A stretch of 64,000 nucleotides of DNA from DASSKA01 sp963839365 (lineage in GTDB: Bacteria; Actinomycetota; Actinomycetes; Propionibacteriales; Nocardioidaceae), in contig CAWIUT010000009.1 in the NCBI GenBank assembly GCA_963839365.1, forward strand, positions 107,142 through 171,141, read 5' to 3'. Below are positions 26,538-34,542 of the stretch, one piece after another. Within the stretch, counting starts at the first letter, position 1. Each line of letters begins with the position of its first letter. A program made the position numbers and the translations under genes. The notes below the pieces were generated by a model that saw only the letters and a list, made by a program, of their open reading frames with translations, had not been told where the DNA came from and did no database searches.

Positions 26538-27479
26538 ATGAACATCAGGAGAATGCGATCGCGGCGTGGGTGGGGAGCCGCCGTGTGCGTGGTCGCCTGC
26601 CTCGGCCTGACCGCCGCCTGTGGCTCGACGTCGGGGTCCGGTTCGAGCTCCCCCGCCTCTGTGTCCGGCGCGGCCTCGGCGTCCGCCGGTGGCTCCGCCG
26701 GCTCCGGCTCACCGAGCGCGAGGCTGCCCGCCTCGGTGCGCAGCTCGGGCACGCTGACCTTCGCCACCAGCGCCGACTACCCGCCGTTCGAGTCGGTCGC
26801 CAACGACGGTCACACGATCATCGGCTTCGACCCGGACTTCGGGCACGCCCTCGGCAAGGCGCTCGGTGTGAAGGCCGTCTTCACCAACGCGAGCTTCGAC
26901 GGGCTGATCCCGGGGCTCGCCTCGGGCAAGTACACCGCGGTGATGGCCGGCATGCAGGACAAGAAGGAGCGGGAGCAGACCGTCGCGTTCGTGGACTACA
27001 TGGAGTCCGGCTCCCTGCTCGCGGTGGCCAAGGGAAACCCGCACCACATCACCGGCTTCGGCGACCTGTGCGGCAGCGCCGTCGGAGTCGAGAAGGGCAC
27101 CACCCAGAGCGCGTTCGCGGAGTCGGAGTCCAAGAAGTGCACCGGCAACGGCAAGCAAGCGATCGCGGTGAAGGTGTTCAACACCGAGAACGATGCCAAC
27201 CTGGCGCTCGCCAGCGGCCGGATCTCGGCGGTGTTCGCCGAGTCGGCGGCGCAGGCGTACGCCGTCAGGCAGTCCGGCCGGCTGCAGATCGTCGGCCCGG
27301 TCTACGACAAGCAGCACGTCGGCATCGCGGTGCCGAAGGGGCAGGACCAGCTGGCCAAGGCGCTGCAGCAGGGGGTGCAGAAGCTGATCGACAACGGGAC
27401 GTACAAGAAGCTGCTGGTCAAGTGGGACCTGCAGGCAGGCGCGATCCAGCATGCGCTGATCAACCAGCCGCTGAGCTGA
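26538..27479 (+). CDS. Amino-acid ABC transporter solute-binding lipoprotein (family 3)
   Basis: 313 residues from ATG 26538. Signal peptide with lipobox LTAAC (Cys ~28), followed by a Ser/Gly/Ala linker of ~40 residues that tethers the domain to the membrane. The family-3 binding fold follows: LTFATSADYPPFESVANDG, IIGFDPDFGHALGKALG, YTAVMAGMQDKKEREQTVAFVDYM, AVGVEKGTTQSAFA. Such proteins bind polar or basic amino acids, opines or related compounds. No permease or ATPase genes follow, so they must be encoded elsewhere. Divergence from the ureohydrolase operon suggests arginine or a guanidino compound as ligand. Confidence 0.88.
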   Translation: MNIRRMRSRRGWGAAVCVVACLGLTAACGSTSGSGSSSPASVSGAASASAGGSAGSGSPSARLPASVRSSGTLTFATSADYPPFESVANDGHTIIGFDPDFGHALGKALGVKAVFTNASFDGLIPGLASGKYTAVMAGMQDKKEREQTVAFVDYMESGSLLAVAKGNPHHITGFGDLCGSAVGVEKGTTQSAFAESESKKCTGNGKQAIAVKVFNTENDANLALASGRISAVFAESAAQAYAVRQSGRLQIVGPVYDKQHVGIAVPKGQDQLAKALQQGVQKLIDNGTYKKLLVKWDLQAGAIQHALINQPLS

Positions 27480-27517
27480 TGGGGGTGGGGCCGGGAGGCC
27501 CCTGGGGAGGAGAACTC

Positions 27518-27652
27518 ATGACCGGCTTGACCGACCTGCGCCGGATGTTCGTCCGGGGTGAGTGGTTCCTGATGTGGCACGCCTACGCGAAGCCGCCGCG
27601 TGAGCTGCAGCGGCCGCCGTGCACGTCGCGCCACCCGTGGATGGTCTGGTAG
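27518..27652 (+). CDS. Possible 44-residue small protein
   Basis: ATG 27518 has a strong GGGGAGGAG sequence 5 bp upstream, 38 bp after the binding-protein stop, so it could be the second gene of that operon. The product is rich in Arg, Pro and Trp (FVRGEWFLMWHAYAKPP), is not a membrane protein, and ends 10 bp before the convergent methyltransferase stop. I do not recognise it. The ribosome site is the main support; it could also be a remnant of a lost permease operon. Confidence 0.4.
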   Translation: MTGLTDLRRMFVRGEWFLMWHAYAKPPRELQRPPCTSRHPWMVW

Positions 27653-27662
27653 GCAGTCGGAC

Positions 27663-28427
27663 TCAGGCGATGCCGACCGCGCAGCAGGCGGTCGCCACCA
27701 CCTCGAACGGCCCCGCCGGGATCGTCTCCCGCAGCGCCTGCTCGAGGGCAGCCAACCGTTCCGGCGAGAGGGCGCGCACGTAGTCCCCGGTCGGCCCGAC
27801 ACCGAAGGTGAACGGCTCCCACCAGTCGTCGAAGTCGCGGAAGGCCACGGACACGGTCAGCCGCGCCGGACGTACGTCGGACAACCCGGCGTGCCGCAGC
27901 AGCCCGACCAGCTCTCCCTCGGTGGTACCGGGCCCGCGCCCCTCCGGTCGTCCGGACGGATCCAGCCGACCGGCCACCTGCCAGAACCGGGACATCGGTC
28001 CGGTGCCGCCGGCTTGGTCCCACAGGCAGGTGGCCACCGGGCCGCCGGGCCTGGTGACCCGGGCCATCTCCCGGGCCCCGGCGGCCGGGTCGGACATGAA
28101 GTGCACCACCAGCTGGGCCAGCGCTGCGTCGAAGGAGTCGTCCTGGAACGGCAGCTGCTCGGCGCTCGCCTGCTGCACGTCCGCGGCGGGGAACCGTCCC
28201 GAGGTGGTGGTGACGAACGGTGGCGAGGGGTCGACCGCCGCTACGTGCGGCTCCCCCACCCGGCGGGCCAGCTCGGCGGTGAGCATGCCGGGCCCGCATC
28301 CGACGTCGAGCACCCGATGGTCGGCGTTCAGGCTGGGGATGCTGGCATCGCAGAAGAGCGGTGCGAGCGGCGCGGAGTAGCGACCCATGTACCGCTCGTA
28401 GGCGTCGGCAGACACGTCGAAGGACAC
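27663..28427 (-). CDS. Class I SAM-dependent methyltransferase
   Basis: 254 residues from GTG 28427; the start follows the family pattern in which FDVSADAYERYMGRYS opens the protein. GTG 28415 is an alternative with better spacing to GGGAGG. Motif I is VLDVGCGPGMLTAELARRVG, the acidic residue after strand 2 is in VAAVDPSPPF, and motif III/post-I segments are ASAEQLPFQDDSFDAALAQL and MARVTRPGGPVATCLWD. It resembles the UbiE/methyltransferase-11 group acting on small molecules. Substrate unknown. Convergent with the 44-residue frame. Confidence 0.82.
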   Translation of the reverse strand: MSFDVSADAYERYMGRYSAPLAPLFCDASIPSLNADHRVLDVGCGPGMLTAELARRVGEPHVAAVDPSPPFVTTTSGRFPAADVQQASAEQLPFQDDSFDAALAQLVVHFMSDPAAGAREMARVTRPGGPVATCLWDQAGGTGPMSRFWQVAGRLDPSGRPEGRGPGTTEGELVGLLRHAGLSDVRPARLTVSVAFRDFDDWWEPFTFGVGPTGDYVRALSPERLAALEQALRETIPAGPFEVVATACCAVGIA

Positions 28428-28477
28428 CTCCCGACCGTAGGCGGTTCGCCGACCCGTCGTCCACGGGGTCGACCACC

Positions 28478-28683
28478 GTGTCCGGAGTGTCGATGGGGAA
28501 GCTCCAAGCACCGCACAAGCCACTGCTGGTGCTGACGGCGCTCGGGCGGCTGGTGGCGAACGGCACCAGCGCCACACCGTTCTCGCAGCTGGAGTCGCGC
28601 GGATGCTGGTGGAGAGCCAGTTCCCCGAGACGCTCGCCGGTGACGTGCTGAGCCAGGCAGGCCTCAACGCCGACCTCGTGCTC
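28478..28683 (+). pseudogene. Fragment of a sulfur-binding-domain HNH restriction endonuclease
   Basis: One frame gives GKLQAPHKPLLVLTALGRLVANG and, after a shift near 28600, another gives LVESQFPETLAGDVLSQAGLNADL. From memory these are the two ends of the N-terminal sulfur-binding domain found in ScoMcrA-like HNH endonucleases that cut phosphorothioate-modified DNA. The middle of the domain and the entire HNH domain are missing. The fragment stops where similarity to the DUF222/HNH copies begins, so the rearrangement that placed that gene here may have removed the rest. Confidence 0.5.
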
Positions 28684-28691
28684 CGGTCTAG

Positions 28692-29936
28692 GTGCGTCTG
28701 TGGAAGCGGACTTGTCGGTCGGGCAGGGTGTGCAGGTCCCATGCTTCGGGGTGTTCGGCCATGTGGTGGTGTGGTGGGCACAGCGGGATGCCGTCCTTGA
28801 GGTCGGTGTTGCCGCCGTGGGACCAGGGTTTGCGGTGGTGGTACTCCACCCAGGCCGGTGACCGGTCGCAGTTGGCGGCCGCGCAGCCGCCGTAGACCTG
28901 GTCCAGGGCCAGGGTCTGGTGCTTGTCGAAGAGCCGCTTCTCCCGGCCCAGGTCCAACGGCACCGACTCCCCGGAGAGCACCATCGGGATGATCCCGGCC
29001 GCGCACGACAGCCGGCGCACCTCACCCGGCCGAGACCCGCACCCCGACGTCGGTGACCGCCACCCCCAGCCCGGTGCACAAGAACTCCAGCCCGATGGTG
29101 ACCACCACCCGAAACGGCGACCCGCCCCGCGACGGCAGCGACTCCAGGTTCAGGTGGTGCTCCAGCAAGTCGATGAGCCCGTGCCCGGCCAGGGTGGCGG
29201 CGGGCAGCTTCTTGCCGGTCTTGGGGTCGAACCTTCCCTGCCCGATCCGGCGCGGACCGGTCAGCGCCTGCACCGCCTTGGTCAACACCCCCGCAGCCAG
29301 CACCGGCAGCCGGAACCGGCCCTGCACGGTGCCGTCCCCGTTGTCGCGCATCGACAAGAAGGCGGTGCGCCGGGCGCGTTCCTCCTCATCGGCCAGCCTC
29401 TTGCCCTCCGCGGCGTCGGCGGCCTCGGGGCAGACCACCTCGAACAACCGCTTGCCCAGCTTCTGCAACACCGCGGCATCGAACTGGCCGGCCAGCTCCA
29501 GCAGATGCGCCTCCGCCGCCGCCCGAGTGCCCGCCGGAAGATCCTCGTGCTCGTCGGTCAGCGCGCGCACCGCCCGCACGATCACCCGGGCCTGGTCCAC
29601 ATCGATGTCCCCGCCCGCCAGCGCTCGGCGGGTGGCCTCGAAGTCCCCATCCAGTGCCTGGGCCAGGTGCAGGTCGGCGAAACACCCCGCCCGGGTGGCC
29701 CGGGACTGGTGCGCCAGCCACGCCGGCGTCGAGGTCGCCCCCGAATCCGACCCGATCTGGTTGCGGTCCGCGCTGACCAGCACCCGCAGCTCCAGCTCCG
29801 CCAACCGGGCCCGCGCCCGCTTCAGCTCCACCAACACCCGCGCCTGCTCAGCCGGGCTCATCGACCACGCCGGCGTGGACTCCAACCGGTCCAACGCCCC
29901 CGCCAACGCGTCTGTGAACCGCACCACCGCATGCGC
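28692..29936. repeat. 1.24-kb direct repeat, copy 1 (DUF222/HNH)
   Basis: Matches 61969-63212 in the same orientation. By eye I find seven substitutions and one single-base indel, all between 28692 and 29025; no difference was found from 29026 to 29936. Outside these limits the flanks differ, apart from short blocks upstream of the gene start. Confidence 0.9.
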
Positions 29937-29994
29937 ACCCGGCCCAGCAGGCCCACCCGGGCCAGCCGGCCCCGACCCGGCGGCCTGCCGGACC

Positions 29995-30030
29995 GCGTCC
30001 ACGTCCGCGTCCACGTCCACGTCCGCGTCC
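29995..30030. repeat. Hexanucleotide tandem repeat, six units of RCGTCC
   Basis: Six consecutive units alternating GCGTCC and ACGTCC. On the coding (minus) strand they encode alternating Asp with Val or Ala in the N-terminal region of the DUF222 copy. The intact paralogue at 63 kb lacks this stretch, so the repeat expanded or arrived after duplication. Confidence 0.8.
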
Positions 30031-30125
30031 GCGCGAGAACCATCCAGCACGGACGTCTGCGCAGCCACCGGGCTCTCCTGGATCGAGGTCACGTCCCGAC
30101 GCTAGGCCCACCACGACCCCCACCG

Positions 30126-30141
30126 CAGAACAGCCTTTCGA
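30126..30141 (-). promoter_or_regulatory. SOS (LexA) box-like element upstream of DUF222 copy 1
   Basis: Minus strand TCGAAAGGCTGTTCTG compares with the mycobacterial SOS box TCGAAC-N4-GTTCGA at 9 of 12 fixed positions. It is 33 bp before the GTG start. The intact copy has TCGAAA-N4-GTTCTG at nearly the same distance, so the same non-consensus bases are kept in both. Confidence 0.55.
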
Positions 30142-30185
30142 CCCGTGGAGGACACACCGCCCCGCCTGCTCTGTGCACGAAAACC

Positions 30186-31167
30186 GGCCGGGAACAACGG
30201 CCCCCGCCCGTGCCGCCCGGTACGCCTCCACGATCTGCTTGGGCACCCGCCCCCGGTCGGAGACCGGCAGGCCCTGCGCGGCCGCCCAGGCCCGTACCTC
30301 GGCCGCCGTGGGCTCGGCCGGCGCCAGGGGCCGCGCCGCGGCCAGGGACCGGATGACTGCCTCGCCGCCATTCTCGTCGTCGGCGGCTGCCAAGGCGGCC
30401 GCGAGGAACCGGTAGGTCCACTCCTGGGCCAGCGGCCGGGACTCGAGGAACAGGATCGGCACTCCCGGCCAGCAAACCTGGCACTCCGCGAGCCCGGCCG
30501 GCGATCACCGCGGGGCGCACGTGCTCGGACTTGGGGACCTGCGAGTAGCGGTCCTCGACGACGACGGCGGCGCGCGGCACCGCGGCCAGGTCGGCCAGCT
30601 GGTACTTCAGCTTCCCGGTGGTCAGCGACGACACCAGGTCGGCGAGGCTCTTGCGCTCCACACTGCCCACCAGCCTGCCGTCGACCAGCACGCCGTAGTC
30701 CCCTGCCGGCAGCCCGGCCCGCCTGGTGGGCGCCTGCTGGTCCTTGAACGTGAACGGGTACCGCTCGTGGCTGTCCACCACGATCTCCAGGTCCCGCAGC
30801 CCGGAGGCGCGGGCGCTCGGCACGTTCACCGCCGGCCGGGCCTGCTTGGTGGTGCGCGCGGTCTGCCAGAAGATCGCCTGCCGCCCGCCGCGGACCCGGT
30901 GATCACCAGCTGCGAGCGGTTCTCCCGGCCGCGGTCCAGCACCAGGTCGATCGAGGCGCCGCGCCGTACGCACGACCGGGTCGGCACCCGCTCGACGATC
31001 TGCGCATCCTCCGGCCAGTCGTCGGCCCGGTGGCAGTACACCTTGCTGGTGCGCGGCCAGGTCTCCCGTGCCTTGAGGATGATCCCGTCCCCCAGCGGCA
31101 CCCGCAGCAGGTAGGGCAGCGACGAGTCCGGCTCCGGGTTGCGCGCCACCACGAAGTCTTCCGGCAC
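30186..31167 (-). pseudogene. ERCC4-domain nuclease with Lsr2-like tail, two frameshifts
   Basis: Starts at GTG 31167 with PEDFVVARNPEPDSSLPYL and continues to DLVLDRGRENRSQLVIT; a shift near 30890 leads to GRQAIFWQTARTTKQARPAV and the ERCC4 nuclease core IVVDSHERYPFTF, GDYGVLVDGRLVGSVERKSLADLV and AAVVVEDRYSQ. A second shift near 30480 leads to VPILFLESRPLAQEWTYRFL-like sequence and an Lsr2-type DNA-binding end (VRAWAAAQGLPVSDRGRVPKQI). No stop follows in that frame before the DUF222 leader, so the C-terminus is also disturbed. All functional parts remain recognisable, so the damage is recent or reflects base-calling errors. Confidence 0.8.
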
Positions 31168-31284
31168 GCCTGCCAGTGTGCCGTACGTCGACGCGCCTGC
31201 CGGCGAGGACACTCACGTGGGCGCCCGCCCCCGGTCGACCGACTGCCCCTTCCTGCTGTCCCCGGACCGGTGGACGTCTCGGGG

Positions 31285-31663
31285 CTCCCACAGCTGGCCG
31301 GCCGGTCGCGCGAACGAGCTCAGCTCGTCAGTCTGCTGGCTGCCGCAGCGGCACCTGCTCTGGGGAAGCTGCCTGCGGTTGGCGGCCACCGCATGCCCCT
31401 ACCTACCGCTGGTGAACGCCCTCGAGAGCTGGCTGGCGACGGGTCCCGGCGAGCCCGCGCGCACCGTGGCGAACGCAGCCCCGGGCCTTGGTCTGCTCGT
31501 CCCGGACCTCACCCCCGATCCCGCCCTAGTCAGCCTCGTCGCGAGCGCGACGCCCGAGGACGGCCGGCTGCTGCCCGCGTGGGACCCGCACGGGGCGCAC
31601 CCGGAGGGGCACTACGGCAACTTCATCGACAACACCGCCAACCGGGTCGCGCAGCGAGGCTAG
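31285..31663 (+). pseudogene. Debris of a LuxR/AAA-type regulator and an unassigned C-terminal piece
   Basis: One frame gives LAGRSRERAQLVSLLAAAAA, like the start of the AAA ATPase domain of large LuxR-family (LAL/MalT-type) regulators. The Walker A region expected next is absent. Another frame then gives LRLAATACPYLPLVNALESW and ANAAPGLGLLVPDL, which resemble the later ATPase segment of such proteins. This frame continues to HPEGHYGNFIDNTANRVAQRG and a stop at 31661, whose origin I cannot name. No start codon with a ribosome site is evident. Confidence 0.4.
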
Positions 31664-34513
31664 TCAGCGTCCCGGGTCCACCCTGAACGCCTTGCGCTTG
31701 GGCTTCACCGGCCGCATCAGGAACTCCGGCCGTCGCCAGCCCTCCGCGTTCGGGCCGGGGCGGGTCATCGCCAGCCACTCGTGGAAGACCTCTTGGGACT
31801 TGCGCAGGTCGACCTCGATGTCGCCGTACCGGTCGCCGGGCTGCGCCTTGGACAGCCGCACCCGCTGCAGCCAGCAGTGCATGCCCGACCAGGGGTCCGG
31901 CTGGACCGGGAAGGTGAGGTTCTGGTGCACGCCCGGGTCCTCCCAGAACACCCGCTCGCTGTCCGGGTCGTCGCTGGCGAACGGCTGCACCCCCGAGGCG
32001 TAGCGCAGCCGGTAGACGCCTTCGTCGGTGTGCTCGATGCGCACCTGTCCGGTGGACCAGCGGCTGCCGTCGTTCTCGTGCACCCGCCAGCGGCCCATGT
32101 GGTGGCTCAACGCGATGACACCGGGGCGGATCCCCTGGTGCGCCCAGACCCGGGCCACGAAGTAGCCGATCCGGGTGGCCACCCGCACCAGATCGCCGGT
32201 GGCCAGCCCGAGCCGTTCGGCGTCACCGGCGTGAACCCAGACCGGGTGGGTGTTGCTGATCTCGTTGAGGTACTTCGCGTTCCCGGAGCGGGTGTGGATC
32301 AGCGTGGGCAGCCGGAAGGTGGGCACCAGCACCATCTCCCCCGCCTCGGTGTCCAGCCTGTGGTGCGACACGTGGGACTCGATGTAGCCGGGGGTGGCGT
32401 GCTCGGGCCAGCCGAAGTCGGCCATCGTCTGGGAGTAGAGCTCGAGCTTGCGGCTCGGCGTGAGCCAGCCGGCCACCTTCGAGCCGTCGTCGAGCTCCAC
32501 ACCCACCGCGCCGGCCTCGCCCACCAGCGGCGGCGTGGACTCGTCGTCGGTGGGCTTGCGCAGCACCCCGTGCTCGTCACGCTGGGCGCCCTCCAGCTCG
32601 GCGTCGCCCAGCGCCCGCTCGTCCTGCCGGTAGACGTCCTTGGCGACCTCCACCACGCCGTACTTGCGCATGTAGCCGAACGGGTCCAGGCCCTGCTCGG
32701 CGGCCTTCTCCGGCAGGCCGGGCACCCGGTTCTCGAAGACCCAGCGGTAGTACTCCTCGACGGTGACCTTCTCCCCCGGCCGGTACGGCGACTCGAAGTA
32801 ACGCCGGATCCCGAGCTCCCCGTCCGGGTCGATCCGCCAGGACAGCTCGAACCAGAACTCGTTCTCCTCCCACACCTCGCCGGGGTTGGCGTCGCGGGTG
32901 TCCTGCAGCGGGATGCCGAGCTTGTCCATCGCGACCCGGCGCACCGGCTGCCGGAAGCCCAGCCAGCGCCCGGCGTGCGTCTCGTAGGACTGCGTGTCGT
33001 GCCGCTCGGTGGCGTGCCCCATCGGCAGCACGTAGTCGGCGAAGGTCGCGGTCTCGGACCAGGTGGGGGTGAGCGCGACGTGCAGCCCCACCTTGCCGGG
33101 GTCGGTGAGCGCCTCCAGCCAGGTGAACCCGTCCGGGTTGGTCCACACCGGGTTGTAGACGCGGGAGAAGTACACGTCGAGCCGGCCGCGTCCCTCCCGC
33201 AGCAGGTGCGGCATCAGGATCGACATCTCGTTGGTGGACAGCGGGTACTCCCGCGGCCACAGCAGCTCGTTCCACATCTCGTGGCCCTCGGGTACGTCGT
33301 ACCCGTGCGCGATGAACTTGTCCCAGCCGTTCGGGCTCGTGCCGCCAAGGGTGCCGACGCTTCCCGTGAGCACGTTGAGGAAGAACAGGCTGCGGGCAAC
33401 CTGCCAGCCGCCCAGGTTCCCGGCGGCCGCCGAGCGCCAGATGTGCGCCGACAGCGCCGAGCCGGCGGAGGCCACGGTGTCGGCGAGCTCGCGGATCTTC
33501 GCCGCCGGGACCCGGGCCTCCTCGGCGGCGAACTCGAAGGTGTAGCCGGCGTAGTCCTCGGTGAGCCGCTCCAGGAACGTGTCGAAGTCCCGGTCCGCCT
33601 CCGGGTGCAGCTTCTCCAGGTAGGTCGGCCAGTTCACCCAGCGCCGGAGGTAGTCGCGGTCGATCTGCCCGGTGCGCAGCAGGTGCGCGGCGACGGCGAG
33701 CAGGATCGCCGCCTCGCTGCCCGGCCAGGGCGCCAGCCACAGGTCGGCGTGCGAGGCGGTGTTGGACATCCGCGGGTCGAGCACCACCAGCCTGGTGCCC
33801 TGCTGCTTGCCCTCCATGATCCGCTGGGCATGCGGGTTGAAGTAGTGCCCTGCCTCCAGGTGCGAGGACAGCAGCAGCACCACCTTGGCGTTGGCGTAGT
33901 CCGGCGACGGGCGGTCGTAGCCGCCCCACAGCGAGTAGCCGAGCCGGGCCCCCGAGGAGCAGATGTTGGTGTGGCTGTTGTGCCCGTCCACGCCCCAGGC
34001 CAGCAGGAACCGCTCGGCGAACCCGTCCTCGCCGGGCCGGCCCACGTGGTAGACCACCTCGTCGCGGCGGTCCTCCACGATGGCCCGCCGGATCCGGCCG
34101 GCGATGTCGTCCAGCGCCTCGTCCCAGGAGCAGCGCTCCCACTGGCCGTCCCCGCGCGCCCCGGCCCGCTTGAGCGGGTAGAGGATCCGCTCGGGGTCGT
34201 TGAGCTGGTTGATGGTGGCCGGTCCCTTGGCGCAGTTGCGGCCGCGCGAGCCCGGGTGCGCCGGGTTGCCCTCGATCTTGGTGACGCTCAGGTCGTCCTT
34301 GGCCACGTACGCCAGCAGCCCGCAGGCGGACTCGCAGTTGAAGCAGGTGGTGGGGATCAGCATGAACTCGCGGGCGACCTTGCGCGGGTGCGCCTTCGCG
34401 TCGTACGCCACGTGGTGGTCCCAGGTCTCCGGCGGCGGGAAGTTCGCCAGGTGCTCGTGGTGCCGGGCGCCGGGCAGCGGCGGCACCGGGCGGGTCTCGT
34501 CGGTGGCGGACAC
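31664..34513 (-). CDS. Molybdopterin oxidoreductase catalytic subunit (DMSO reductase family)
   Basis: 949 residues from GTG 34513, with GGAGG 5 bp upstream. The N-terminal [4Fe-4S] ligands are Cys57, Cys60, Cys64 and Cys94 (CFNCESACG and GRNCAKG). Cys185 in HTNICSSGARLGYSLW is the likely molybdenum ligand. The MGD-binding C-terminal domain includes SGNAKYLNEISNTHPVWVHAGDAERLGL and VIALSHHMGRWR. There is no twin-arginine leader in the first 50 residues, unlike most family members that work with NrfD anchors, so the active site is probably cytoplasmic. The Fe-S/NrfD fusion gene is 29 bp upstream in the same operon. Substrate (sulfur, selenium, arsenic or nitrogen oxyanion, or other) cannot be assigned. 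Confidence 0.9.
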   Translation of the reverse strand: MSATDETRPVPPLPGARHHEHLANFPPPETWDHHVAYDAKAHPRKVAREFMLIPTTCFNCESACGLLAYVAKDDLSVTKIEGNPAHPGSRGRNCAKGPATINQLNDPERILYPLKRAGARGDGQWERCSWDEALDDIAGRIRRAIVEDRRDEVVYHVGRPGEDGFAERFLLAWGVDGHNSHTNICSSGARLGYSLWGGYDRPSPDYANAKVVLLLSSHLEAGHYFNPHAQRIMEGKQQGTRLVVLDPRMSNTASHADLWLAPWPGSEAAILLAVAAHLLRTGQIDRDYLRRWVNWPTYLEKLHPEADRDFDTFLERLTEDYAGYTFEFAAEEARVPAAKIRELADTVASAGSALSAHIWRSAAAGNLGGWQVARSLFFLNVLTGSVGTLGGTSPNGWDKFIAHGYDVPEGHEMWNELLWPREYPLSTNEMSILMPHLLREGRGRLDVYFSRVYNPVWTNPDGFTWLEALTDPGKVGLHVALTPTWSETATFADYVLPMGHATERHDTQSYETHAGRWLGFRQPVRRVAMDKLGIPLQDTRDANPGEVWEENEFWFELSWRIDPDGELGIRRYFESPYRPGEKVTVEEYYRWVFENRVPGLPEKAAEQGLDPFGYMRKYGVVEVAKDVYRQDERALGDAELEGAQRDEHGVLRKPTDDESTPPLVGEAGAVGVELDDGSKVAGWLTPSRKLELYSQTMADFGWPEHATPGYIESHVSHHRLDTEAGEMVLVPTFRLPTLIHTRSGNAKYLNEISNTHPVWVHAGDAERLGLATGDLVRVATRIGYFVARVWAHQGIRPGVIALSHHMGRWRVHENDGSRWSTGQVRIEHTDEGVYRLRYASGVQPFASDDPDSERVFWEDPGVHQNLTFPVQPDPWSGMHCWLQRVRLSKAQPGDRYGDIEVDLRKSQEVFHEWLAMTRPGPNAEGWRRPEFLMRPVKPKRKAFRVDPGR

Positions 34514-34542
34514 GGGAGCCTCCCTGGGCTCGACAGCGGCGG

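Larger units (their letters stand above)
28688..30092 (-). pseudogene. DUF222/HNH endonuclease (13E12 type), frameshifted copy
   Basis: Start GTG 30092. The first frame runs 356 residues and ends at a TGA at 29022-29024 right after VGVRVSAG; the second frame (28688-29020) carries the HNH half beginning VRRLSCAAGIIPMVL. The intact copy at 61965-63287 reads GGGGAG where this copy reads GGGTGAG: one inserted T makes the stop. DUF222 spans roughly residues 60-350. The HNH motif downstream includes VEYHH, PWSHGGNT and LCPPHHH and is separated from it. N-terminal 50 residues differ from the other copy and contain an Asp/Val/Ala repeat. Preceded by an SOS-box-like site. Could still make the DUF222 part alone. 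Confidence 0.85.

Noticed and set aside
26375..26767. In-frame N-terminal extension of the XRE-cupin gene
   Set aside because: It would run antisense through the promoter and start of the binding-protein gene and lacks a ribosome site; the ATG at 26374 has a strong one.
29995..30030. Short regular repeats considered as a CRISPR or iteron array
   Set aside because: Units are 6 bp with no spacers and lie inside a coding frame.
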